Source: an uncultured Clostridia bacterium (GTDB taxonomy: Bacteria > Bacillota > Clostridia > Lachnospirales > CAG-274). From it: a stretch of DNA of 6,067 nt. Both the position numbers and the translations under genes were made by a program. Under the pieces are notes generated by a model that was given only the letters and a program-made list of their open reading frames with translations, was not told the origin of the DNA and did not search any database. This document shows, in pieces, positions 1-5,426 of this stretch (position 1 is its first letter; each line of letters opens with the position of its first letter). The stretch spans positions 1-6,067 of the forward strand of contig CAJTVH010000092.1 in NCBI GenBank assembly GCA_910579745.1, written 5' to 3'.

Positions 1-2
1 CA

Positions 3-24
3 AGACAGAAAGGCTTTTCTGTTT
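3..24 (+). terminator. Terminator-like hairpin of the upstream gene
   Basis: A perfect 7-bp stem, ACAGAAA (5-11) against TTTCTGT (16-22), closes a GGCT tetraloop. It extends to 9 bp if the G4-T23 wobble and the A3-T24 pair are counted. T-rich sequence follows. This resembles a factor-independent terminator of a gene lying before the window. The stem is modest in GC content, and the upstream gene is not visible, so the strand is assumed. Confidence 0.4.
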
Positions 25-26
25 AA

Positions 27-56
27 TTGAGCCGTTTTTGTTTATTTTTTAATAAT
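27..56 (+). promoter_or_regulatory. Weak candidate sigma-A promoter
   Basis: TTGAGC (27-32) and AATAAT (51-56) are separated by 18 bases, matching four and five of six consensus positions. Transcription would begin near 63, just ahead of the gene at 91. The surrounding DNA is so AT-rich that a chance match is quite possible. Confidence 0.25.
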
Positions 57-90
57 TTTTTGTATATTTCGCGTATATAACTGATAGCTT

Positions 91-378
91 ATGATAGTTT
101 TCAGATACGCCCTAGATGATGATTTTAACAAACAAATAGAAAGCGTCAAGGCTAATCAAGAAACTGTAAACAGGATGATGAAAGAGCTGAAAGATCCTCC
201 TGAACAATATAAGGACGCTTATGATGATTTGCGCGCGTTTTATGATTCTTATATTGAGCTTACGAATTTAGCTATTAATCCAACAGGAAGCCGGAAAGAT
301 TTTACAAGTAGGTTTAATGACGCTGATACAAAAACAATTAATGGATATGAGAGGATGAAATTATATTTTGAGGAGTAA
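91..378 (+). CDS. Small hypothetical protein, possibly a 5'-truncated remnant
   Basis: A 95-codon open frame begins at ATG 91, immediately after in-frame stops at 82-84 and 85-87, and ends at TAA 376-378. No Shine-Dalgarno sequence is visible upstream, which is unusual beside the strong sites of the other genes here. The protein is hydrophilic and rich in Asp, Glu, Lys and Tyr. It shows no signal peptide, membrane segment or catalytic motif that I recognise. Residues about 35-95, including ELTNLAINPTGS and a FNDAD motif, read like the alpha-helical C-terminal part of small clostridial lipoproteins. That impression is from memory and is not proven. With no signal peptide or ribosome binding site, it could be the tail of such a gene whose 5' end was lost. 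It could also be a genuine short gene read from the candidate promoter at 27-56. Function unknown. Confidence 0.5.
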   Translation: MIVFRYALDDDFNKQIESVKANQETVNRMMKELKDPPEQYKDAYDDLRAFYDSYIELTNLAINPTGSRKDFTSRFNDADTKTINGYERMKLYFEE

Positions 379-414
379 AAAATATAAAAGTAAATAATTT
401 ATAATGTTTTTATT

Positions 415-443
415 AAGCTATCTATCATTTGATAGGTACTTTT
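415..443 (+). terminator. Weak terminator-like hairpin after the 91-378 gene
   Basis: TATCTATC (419-426) pairs with GATAGGTA (431-438) across an ATTT loop, with one G-U pair. Three further pairs (415-417 with 439-441) form if C418 is bulged out. The run TTTC follows. The location about 40 bases after the stop codon suits a terminator, but the stem is AT-rich and the T tract is short. Confidence 0.33.
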
Positions 444-469
444 CAAGTTTATTGATTGTAAATAAAATA

Positions 470-498
470 TTGATTTTTACGGTATACTATGGTATACT
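470..498 (+). promoter_or_regulatory. Sigma-A promoter with extended -10, probably for hflX
   Basis: TTGATT (470-475) lies 17 bases from TATACT (493-498), and the -10 box is preceded by TG in the extended -10 position (490-491). This is the best promoter match in the window. The -10 box lies in a 10-bp tandem duplication, GGTATACTAT at 481-490 and again at 491-500, so a second TATACT sits at 483-488 without a well-spaced -35. Transcription should start near 505, which gives hflX a leader of roughly 270 bases to the GTG at 775, or 430 to the ATG at 937. Confidence 0.6.
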
Positions 499-504
499 AT
501 GTGT

Positions 505-774
505 CCACCGGTTAAAATTTGTCTGATATACAAGTTTTTGGCGAGGGTATAATTATGGTGATTCCGACATAATATTTAAGGAAAGAAAAGATTTTATTTA
601 GAGAGTATCTGAAAATAAAAATACGCTCTAATATTATAAGAATATATTATACGCATTTTTTTAATAAGATTAGTATAATTCCAACGCCTTTTAAGCAGAG
701 ACGCTTATTTTTATATTTAGCGGGAACGCTGTAATTATAGTCAATGAACTTGAGAAAAGAAAAAGGAGGCAAGC
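505..774 (+). promoter_or_regulatory. Long untranslated leader of hflX with alternative small hairpins
   Basis: This stretch of about 270 bases lies between the predicted start of transcription and the first possible start codon and holds no convincing gene. Several short stems can be drawn. AAAATTTGT (514-522) pairs with ACAAGTTTT (530-538) with one G-U. An 11-bp stem with one mismatch joins 598-608 to 621-631. ATTATAC (646-652) pairs with GTATAAT (673-679). TAAGC (692-696) pairs with GCTTA (703-707) and is followed by five T. AGCG (719-722) pairs with CGCT (727-730) around a GGAA tetraloop. The 719-722 strand can instead pair with CGCT at 702-705, so the last stems compete. Such competition is typical of attenuators, and antibiotic-inducible hflX genes in Listeria are known to be controlled by attenuation. 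The stems here are only 4-5 bp, so a regulatory role is inference. Confidence 0.3.
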
Positions 775-791
775 GTGAAATTATTTTCACG
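774..791 (+). promoter_or_regulatory. Hairpin over the upstream GTG start
   Basis: CGTGAAA (774-780) and TTTCACG (785-791) form a perfect 7-bp inverted repeat with a TTAT loop. The GTG at 775-777 lies inside the left arm and the AGGAGG (764-769) lies just before it. In RNA the hairpin would hide the start codon while leaving the ribosome binding site open. As DNA it could be a small operator. Neither role is demonstrated. Confidence 0.35.
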
Positions 792-936
792 AAGCGGCGC
801 GGGGAGAGACAAGCCTGTGCCTATGCTGACTGACGGCAACAAAGCGAAAAAGATTTTCCGCCGCTGGACTTATTTATTTTTTAATTCATTGACTATAAAT
901 CCAATTAGCCGAATAACAAATGAAAGGGGTGTTTTT
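775..936 (+). other. In-frame 54-codon extension upstream of hflX, possible gene relic
   Basis: The hflX frame stays open upstream to GTG 775, which has a textbook AGGAGG (764-769) five bases away. Translation from there would add 54 residues to HflX. The first 36 or so look like genuine coding sequence: MKLFSRSGAGRDK, then PVPMLTDGNK, then a basic stretch ending in RRWTYLFF. Codons there include many GGC, GAC, CGC and AAC. From about 890 the DNA turns AT-rich and ends in a second ribosome binding site for ATG 937. HflX proteins normally begin close to the position of ATG 937, so the extension is not part of the family core. Three explanations fit: a real N-terminal extension, a short separate gene that fused in frame after a deletion, or a translated leader coupled to hflX. 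I do not recognise the peptide. Confidence 0.45.
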
Positions 937-2196
937 ATGCATAATACCGAAGAGGAAGAGGAAAAAGTAATACTTATAGGAATAGACCAAGACAATGACG
1001 AGTATGACGCCGAAAGCAGTCTCGATGAGCTTTACGACCTGGCTAAAACGGCGGGCGCTAAATGTGTCGGAAGAATGATTCAAAAAAGAGAGGGCGTTCA
1101 CAGGGCTCATTATTTTGGAAAGGGAAAGCTTGAGGAGCTTAGAGAGTATATAAAGGAAACGGGCGCTACGGGAATAATATGCGACGACGAGCTTACCGCC
1201 AATCAGATGAGGAATATGGAAAAAATTCTTGAGACAAAAATTATGAACAGAACTCTTTTAATTCTGGATATTTTCGCCGCGAGAGCCCATTCGGCGGAGG
1301 GAAAAGTTCAAGTGGAGCTGGCTCAGCTTAAATACAGTTTATCTCACCTTACGGGGCAGGGAAAGAGTTTAAGCCGTTTAGGAGGAGGAATAGGAACGAG
1401 GGGGCCGGGAGAAAAAAAGCTTGAGACCGACCGAAGAAACATTTCAGACAGAATCTCCGAGCTTAACAGAGAGCTTAAAGAAATTGAGAAACACAGGAAA
1501 GTGCTTAGGGAAAAGAGGATAAAAAATAAAATTCCCGTAATTGCCCTCGCCGGATATACAAACGCTGGGAAATCGACTCTTATGAACACTGTCACAAACG
1601 CCGGAGTGCTTGAGGAAGACAAGCTTTTCGCCACATTAGACACCACCACGAGAAAGGTAAAGCTTCCGTCGGGGGCGGAATATCTTTTTACTGATACGGT
1701 AGGCTTTATTCAGAAGCTTCCTCATAATTTGATAAAAGCTTTTAAATCAACCCTTGAGGAAGTTAAATACGCCGATGTAATACTTCATATAGTAGATTCG
1801 TCAAATTTTTCGAGAGAAAGACACATGAAAGTTGTTTATGAGACTTTAAACGAGCTTGGCTGTGAGGAAAAGCCTATTATAACGGTATTTAACAAAATTG
1901 ACAAGGAAGAGGCTGTTTTTCCTTTGCCAAAAGACCCAAGAGCGCTGACAAGTCAGTCAATTTCCGCTAAAAAACAGATGGGAATATCCGAGCTTCTTGA
2001 GAAGGTGGAGGATACCGTGAAAAGTTTTAAAAAGCGTGTTGAGGTTTTAATACCTTATGATAAGGGCAGTATGGTCAATTTTATACACGGAAATTGTGAG
2101 ATTGTAAGTTCTGAAAATACCGATGAGGGATTTTATTTTAAAATCTATGTTGATAACGAGGGGTATAACAGATTACAGCGGTTCTGCTTAAAATAA
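937..2196 (+). CDS. hflX: Ribosome-associated GTPase HflX
   Basis: HflX is a conserved GTPase that binds the 50S subunit and can split stalled or idle ribosomes during heat or antibiotic stress. In the 419-residue product from ATG 937, the HflX N-terminal domain carries the diagnostic glycine-rich motif GGIGTRGPGE (about 149-159), followed by a charged helical linker and then the G domain. G1 is GYTNAGKST (206-214), the G2 region TTTR is at 236-239, G3 is DTVG (253-256), G4 is NKID (319-322) and G5 is SAK (343-345). A short C-terminal domain follows. The length fits the family (E. coli HflX has 426 residues). I chose ATG 937 because the family alignment begins near it and AAGGGG (924-929) stands seven bases before it. 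The in-frame GTG at 775 has a stronger ribosome binding site and would give 473 residues. All G motifs are intact, so the protein should be active. It is probably transcribed alone from the promoter at 470-498. Confidence 0.96.
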   Translation: MHNTEEEEEKVILIGIDQDNDEYDAESSLDELYDLAKTAGAKCVGRMIQKREGVHRAHYFGKGKLEELREYIKETGATGIICDDELTANQMRNMEKILETKIMNRTLLILDIFAARAHSAEGKVQVELAQLKYSLSHLTGQGKSLSRLGGGIGTRGPGEKKLETDRRNISDRISELNRELKEIEKHRKVLREKRIKNKIPVIALAGYTNAGKSTLMNTVTNAGVLEEDKLFATLDTTTRKVKLPSGAEYLFTDTVGFIQKLPHNLIKAFKSTLEEVKYADVILHIVDSSNFSRERHMKVVYETLNELGCEEKPIITVFNKIDKEEAVFPLPKDPRALTSQSISAKKQMGISELLEKVEDTVKSFKKRVEVLIPYDKGSMVNFIHGNCEIVSSENTDEGFYFKIYVDNEGYNRLQRFCLK

Positions 2197-2268
2197 AGGC
2201 AGTTTGTTTAATTTGTATATCCCAAAACGGTTTTTAGATACGCGTTAAAAAATAAAAAAAGCCATGTT

Positions 2269-2374
2269 TTAAGGAAACGCCGTATAACTTTGATAAAATG
2301 GATTTAAAACCACTATTTTGTTTAAAAATATTGTCTCAAATCCGTTTTATCAAAGTTATACGGCGTTTCCTTAA
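2269..2374. repeat. 37-bp near-perfect inverted repeat (MITE-like or giant hairpin)
   Basis: The left arm (2269-2305) begins TTAAGGAAACGCCGTATAAC. The right arm (2338-2374) is its reverse complement over all 37 positions except one, where T2299 faces G2344, a wobble that still pairs in RNA. The arms enclose a 32-base AT-rich spacer. The element lies 72 bases after the hflX stop. Stem length far exceeds a normal terminator, and no clean T tract follows the right arm directly (TTAATTTT). The compact size, terminal TTAA and long matched ends resemble a miniature inverted-repeat transposable element. No clear target duplication is visible beyond TT on each side, and no transposase is present. It could also end hflX transcription or protect its 3' end. 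Confidence 0.85.
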
Positions 2375-2425
2375 TTTTCAAGCTGTAGAAAGCATATTAT
2401 TTTTTTGTTTTGAGATAATATTTTT
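2324..2425. repeat. Second inverted repeat overlapping the first (possible pseudoknot)
   Basis: Positions 2324-2340 (AAAAATATTGTCTCAAA) are complementary to 2409-2425 (TTTGAGATAATATTTTT) in 16 of 17 positions, and the exception is a G-T wobble. The left strand covers the last 14 bases of the 37-bp hairpin loop plus the first three bases of its right arm. In RNA the loop could therefore pair with the 3' flank to form an H-type pseudoknot spanning 2269-2425, or the two folds could exclude each other at the three shared bases. The strands are AT-rich, but the GAGA/TCTC core makes pure composition a less likely explanation. Confidence 0.6.
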
Positions 2426-2995
2426 GTAAGAGTTTTTCTTTTACGTCATAGCGACTCACAAAATTTATGACGGTGATACTAAATATTATTATATTTGGCG
2501 ATTAAAATCCGCTTTTTATCAATTTGTAAACTGTGCCGGAGCGATATTTATCATTTATAGACGCTTTGACATCTCTAATATATATAATTATTTATGAGAC
2601 GTTGTTATTTTGTGATTTAGCTATAACAGACCTGTTCGATGATTTTTAAAACTATAGCGATTAGTGAATATACTTTTCACGCTTACGCTTTGTTTAATTT
2701 TATTAAAATGTGAAGGTAATATTACCAAGAAAATTAAATTTCGCTTAATGATAAAATTCTATGGGGCAGGTTTAATACCGATTTAACCGATATTTATTAT
2801 ATTGTGAGCTTTAGGCGGATCTATACTTTAAATCAGCTTGTATATTTAAGTGTGACCGCTGTAAGCCTGAGACCGTGATATTTAATCGGCCCTTATAATT
2901 ATTATTGGAAGACAAGATAAACCGGTATTTCATTATTATTTTATTAAGGGAATGTTTATAAGGGGATATTCCCTAAGATTTGGGAGGTTTTTACA
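2426..2995. other. Long AT-rich intergenic stretch without a recognisable gene
   Basis: No open frame longer than a dozen or so codons with a ribosome binding site is visible, and no tRNA or known RNA gene was recognised. Minor signals are an inverted repeat CGTCATA (2444-2450) with TATGACG (2466-2472), a weak bulged stem GCGAT/ATCCGC (about 2497-2511) followed by five T, a 12-bp palindrome GGTAATATTACC (2715-2726), and a TATACT box (2822-2827) without a suitable -35. The promoter of the lipoprotein gene at 2996 must lie here, but I could not place it with confidence. The stretch may be decayed DNA or may host an unannotated small RNA. Confidence 0.4.
2947..2974 (+). promoter_or_regulatory. 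Hairpin just upstream of the lipoprotein ribosome binding site
   Basis: AGGGAAT (2947-2953) pairs perfectly with ATTCCCT (2968-2974) across a 14-base loop. A competing small stem, GGGA (2963-2966) with TCCC (2970-2973), uses the same right strand. The ribosome binding site GGGAGG (2982-2987) follows directly. Both folds leave it open, but the CCC of 2971-2973 could instead pair with its GGG. A translation-control role is conceivable but unproven. Confidence 0.3.
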
Positions 2996-3376
2996 GTGAG
3001 AATTTTTATTTTATGCGCTGTCACGGCGCTGATGATAGGCGTGATGGTTGGCTGCGGAAACGGCGACTCAGCCGCTAACGATATAAACAGGCTTTTTGAC
3101 GACGTTATGCCAGACGGCCTTGAAATGACAACGGAGGATTTCACCACGGATTATTCCGACGGGGCTTATGGAATGTATGGAGGCTATGGAAATTATAACG
3201 GCGGATACGACTATAACAACAATTATAACAACGTATACGGAACAGCGCCGGGGGATTTTAACAGAGCGGGATATAACTCAAGCGGTAAGGGAAACATTGA
3301 TTTTGATATTACCCCATCGAATTTCGCCTCAGAGGAAAATACTCAGGAAAGCAATACAGTCAAGATAAAAAAATAA
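2996..3376 (+). CDS. Small Tyr/Gly/Asn-rich lipoprotein of unknown function
   Basis: The 126-residue product starts at GTG 2996, with GGGAGG (2982-2987) well spaced ahead of it. A signal peptide with Arg2 and a hydrophobic core (3-18) ends in the lipobox MVGC, so Cys20 should be lipidated and the mature protein anchored to the outer face of the cytoplasmic membrane. Residues 21-55 are acidic. Residues 58-82 form a low-complexity stretch with eight tyrosines, four of them at exact three-residue spacing (58, 61, 64, 67), set among Gly and Asn. The C-terminal part is polar and ends in KIKK. There is no recognisable enzymatic or metal-binding motif: the mature protein has no His and only the lipidated Cys. 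It lies 235 bases before the zinc transporter genes on the same strand, but a possible promoter in between argues against a tight operon. I do not recognise the family. Confidence 0.8.
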   Translation: MRIFILCAVTALMIGVMVGCGNGDSAANDINRLFDDVMPDGLEMTTEDFTTDYSDGAYGMYGGYGNYNGGYDYNNNYNNVYGTAPGDFNRAGYNSSGKGNIDFDITPSNFASEENTQESNTVKIKK

Positions 3377-3380
3377 TATA

Positions 3381-3409
3381 TGGATTTTTTTCATTTATTA
3401 TGTTATCAT
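3381..3409 (+). promoter_or_regulatory. Candidate promoter for the zinc importer genes
   Basis: TGGATT (3381-3386) lies 17 bases from TATCAT (3404-3409), and TG in the extended -10 position (3401-3402) supports it. The -35 match is weak. Transcription would start near 3416 and leave a leader of almost 200 bases before znuA. No inverted repeat matching the known Zur, AdcR or MntR operators was found by eye around it. Confidence 0.33.
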
Positions 3410-3452
3410 ATAAAGAGGTTTAGAGGAATTGTTAAACTTTTTCATATATCAG

Positions 3453-3539
3453 CCGGTTAAAACGCCGTCTATATAGTGTAAAAAGAATTAATAAAAAAAT
3501 TTGTTTTCTCTTTTATGGAAATTTTTCTTAAGATAGACG
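3453..3539 (+). promoter_or_regulatory. Possible stem-loop in the znuA leader
   Basis: CGTCTAT (3466-3472) is perfectly complementary to ATAGACG (3533-3539). Inside it, AAAAATTT and TTAA on the left (about 3488-3502) match AAATTTTT and TTAA on the right (about 3520-3531) with bulges. Together they form a long, AT-rich interrupted stem ending about 70 bases before the znuA start. The sequence CCGGTTAAAA just before it (3453-3462) also occurs in the hflX leader at 508-517. Function is unknown and the AT-rich inner stem may be chance. Confidence 0.27.
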
Positions 3540-3611
3540 TTATATAAAAATTATTTAACTTTATCGATTAAATATTGAGAGTATTCGCTTTATTTTACGG
3601 GGGATTGGCTT

Positions 3612-4547
3612 ATGAGAGCTAAAAGCGCTTTATCTATATTTTTGACATTTTGTTTATGTTTTTATTTAATCGGGTGCGAGAAAGAGGATAACGCCGCCGA
3701 CCCATCTAAGCTTCAGGTATATACAAGTTTTTACGGGGTTTATGATTTTGTAAGCAAAATAGGCGGCGATAAAATTCAGGTTTATAATATTGTTCCCACT
3801 GGTACAGAGCCCCATAATTGGGAGCCTACGTCGGGGGATATGATGAATTTGTCAAAGGGAGATATTTTATTTTTTAACGGCGCGGGTATGGAAAATTGGG
3901 TGGACAAGGTAAAAGCCGCCGTTGAGAATGAGAATTTGAAATATATAAAGCTTTCCGAGGGAATAGAGCTTATTAAATCAAGGCACAGTCATGGGGACTC
4001 CGATGGGGATTTGGACTTTGACTCGGTTGACCCCCATATTTGGCTCAATCCAATAAACGCTAAAAAGGAAGCCGAGACTATTAAAAACGCTCTTTCCGCC
4101 GCTGACCCCTCAAACGCCGAGTATTATAATAAAAATTATGAGGATTTCTCTAAAAAAGCCGACGAGCTTGACGCGGATTTTAGAAATATGACAGCGAGGG
4201 CGGAGAACAAAACCATCGTTGTCGCTCACGAGGCATACGGCTATTTATGCGAGGCTTATGGAATCGAGCAGATAGCCATAGAGGGACTTTCGGCGGACTC
4301 GGAGCCTTCTCCCGCTAAAATGGCAGAAATATCAAAATTTATTAAAGATAATGACGTGAGATACATTTTTTTTGAAAGGCTTCTGTCCGCTAAAGCCGCC
4401 GAGGTTATTTCGGAGGAAACGGGGGCGGAGCTTCTTGTTTTAAATCCTTTTGAGGGACTTACCCAAGAGGAGATTAACGCCGGCGCTGATTATTTTTCTG
4501 TTATGCGGGAAAATTTTGAGAACATAAAAAAAGCTATCGGCAGGTAA
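3612..4547 (+). CDS. znuA: Zinc-binding lipoprotein of an ABC importer (ZnuA/AdcA type)
   Basis: This is the extracellular substrate-binding component of a cluster A-I metal importer. It captures Zn2+, less likely Mn2+, and hands it to the permease. The 311-residue product starts at ATG 3612 after GGGGGA (3599-3604). Its signal peptide ends in the lipobox LIGC, making Cys22 the lipidated residue. Expected metal ligands are His68 in GTEPHNWEP, His142 in DPHIWLNP, His206 in VVAHEAYGYL, and an acidic residue near the C-terminus, probably Glu281 in NPFEGLT. A short His/Asp-rich loop (about 123-135, with His125 and His127) sits where zinc-type members carry a longer His-rich loop, which together with the Glu fourth ligand favours zinc. 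Length and motif order fit the family. The ATPase gene follows 25 bases later. Zinc specificity is inferred, since manganese binders share the fold. Confidence 0.93.
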   Translation: MRAKSALSIFLTFCLCFYLIGCEKEDNAADPSKLQVYTSFYGVYDFVSKIGGDKIQVYNIVPTGTEPHNWEPTSGDMMNLSKGDILFFNGAGMENWVDKVKAAVENENLKYIKLSEGIELIKSRHSHGDSDGDLDFDSVDPHIWLNPINAKKEAETIKNALSAADPSNAEYYNKNYEDFSKKADELDADFRNMTARAENKTIVVAHEAYGYLCEAYGIEQIAIEGLSADSEPSPAKMAEISKFIKDNDVRYIFFERLLSAKAAEVISEETGAELLVLNPFEGLTQEEINAGADYFSVMRENFENIKKAIGR

Positions 4548-4572
4548 GAGTGGATTTTTTGGAGGTGCTGTT

Positions 4573-5295
4573 ATGGATGTTCTTCAGGTAAGAAATATTT
4601 CTTTTAACTATTCTGACAAAGCGATAATTAAAGATTTAAGCTTTGACGCGCGGAAGGGCGATTTTATTTGTATTGTGGGAACTAACGGCACGGGAAAAAG
4701 CACTCTTTTGAAGCTGATTTTAAATTTACTTAAACCAAGCAAGGGCAGTATTTTTATAGACGGAGAGGACTCAAGACATTTTAAAAGTTTTCATAAAATT
4801 TCTTATGTCTCTCAAAAAGCGACTGATTTTAATTCGGATTTTCCCGCCACCGTTGAGGAAGTGGTTTCAGCGGGGCTTTATCCAAGATATGGTTTTTTAA
4901 GTTTCGGAAAGAAAAAAGAACAGCGAGAAAAAGTATTTAAAGCTTTACAGACTGTTGGAATGGAGAAACACTCTAAAAAATTAATCGGACGGCTTTCGGG
5001 GGGACAGCAGCAGAGGGTATTTATAGCCAAGGCGCTTGTCAACGATCCCCGCATTATTTTTCTTGACGAGCCGACCGTAGGCATAGACGTTAAAGCCGTG
5101 GATTCTATATGCTGTCTTTTAGGAAGTCTTAACAAAAAATTTGGAATTACGATTATTATGGTGACTCACGATATTTCTTCCGTAATATACCATTCAAACA
5201 AAGTGCTTTCTCTAAATGAGGACGGAAACGCTAAAATTATGGATTCAGTTCAGTTTGGAAAAGAAACGATTTTAAAACACGTCTGCCATAATTAG
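4573..5295 (+). CDS. znuC: Zinc ABC importer ATP-binding protein
   Basis: This is the cytoplasmic ATPase that drives metal import through the partner permease. The 240-residue protein shows every ABC element in order: Walker A GTNGTGKST (36-44), Q-loop Gln81 in VSQK, signature LSGGQQQR (141-148), Walker B IIFLDEP (161-167) with catalytic Glu166, D-loop VGID (169-172) and the switch His199 in VTHD. Length and sequence style match the ZnuC/AdcC/MntB group. ATG 4573 follows GGAGGT (4561-4566) with ideal spacing. The gap of 25 bases after znuA indicates one transcript. Substrate specificity comes from the binding protein, not from this subunit. Confidence 0.94.
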   Translation: MDVLQVRNISFNYSDKAIIKDLSFDARKGDFICIVGTNGTGKSTLLKLILNLLKPSKGSIFIDGEDSRHFKSFHKISYVSQKATDFNSDFPATVEEVVSAGLYPRYGFLSFGKKKEQREKVFKALQTVGMEKHSKKLIGRLSGGQQQRVFIAKALVNDPRIIFLDEPTVGIDVKAVDSICCLLGSLNKKFGITIIMVTHDISSVIYHSNKVLSLNEDGNAKIMDSVQFGKETILKHVCHN

Positions 5296-5397
5296 ATTTT
5301 TTTGAAAGTCATGGAATTGCCGCAAGGTTTTGATAGAAGTTTACTGACGGATTTTAGCGATTTGCCGTTAAATTATGTGAATACGTGAAATATATAT

Positions 5398-5426
5398 TTG
5401 TGATGTCAAACAGCGGTGTTTATAGT
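5398..5426 (+). promoter_or_regulatory. Possible internal promoter before znuB
   Basis: TTGTGA (5398-5403) and TATAGT (5421-5426) are separated by 17 bases and match four and five of six consensus positions. They lie in the 156-base gap between the ATPase and permease genes, a gap longer than usual inside such operons. The permease could thus have its own supply of transcript in addition to read-through. No terminator is evident in the gap. Confidence 0.35.

Noticed and set aside
548..553. TATAAT in the hflX leader as a second promoter
   Set aside because: No -35 element at a workable distance; the TATAAT at 674-679 has the same problem.
744..830. 29-codon frame (ATG 744) overlapping the hflX start region
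   Set aside because: No ribosome binding site, and its sequence is generated by the purine-rich Shine-Dalgarno region and the overlapping frame.
886..1110. Reverse-strand open frame of 74 codons over the start of hflX
   Set aside because: It lies antisense to a confident gene, has no family resemblance and is explained by the codon usage of hflX.
1344..1649. Reverse-strand open frame of 101 codons inside hflX
   Set aside because: Antisense to the HflX GTP-binding domain; Ser/Phe/Leu-rich composition typical of a shadow frame.
2715..2726. Perfect palindrome GGTAATATTACC as a Zur-like operator
   Set aside because: It does not match the Zur consensus spacing, lies 270 bases before the lipoprotein start, and one or two 12-bp palindromes are expected by chance in a window this size.
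2956..3147. Reverse-strand open frame of 63 codons over the lipoprotein gene
   Set aside because: The forward frame has a ribosome binding site and a complete lipoprotein signal; the reverse frame has neither.
3168..3368. Forward open frame of 66 codons overlapping the lipoprotein gene in another frame
   Set aside because: Thr/Ile-rich alternative reading of the Tyr/Asn/Gly repeat region, without its own ribosome binding site.
3377..3611. Search for Zur, AdcR or MntR operator before znuA
   Set aside because: No inverted repeat resembling the known consensus sites was found; TTTATCGATTAAA (about 3561-3573) is only an imperfect palindrome.
4878..5135. Reverse-strand open frame of 85 codons inside znuC
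   Set aside because: Antisense to the ABC signature and Walker B region, so a shadow.
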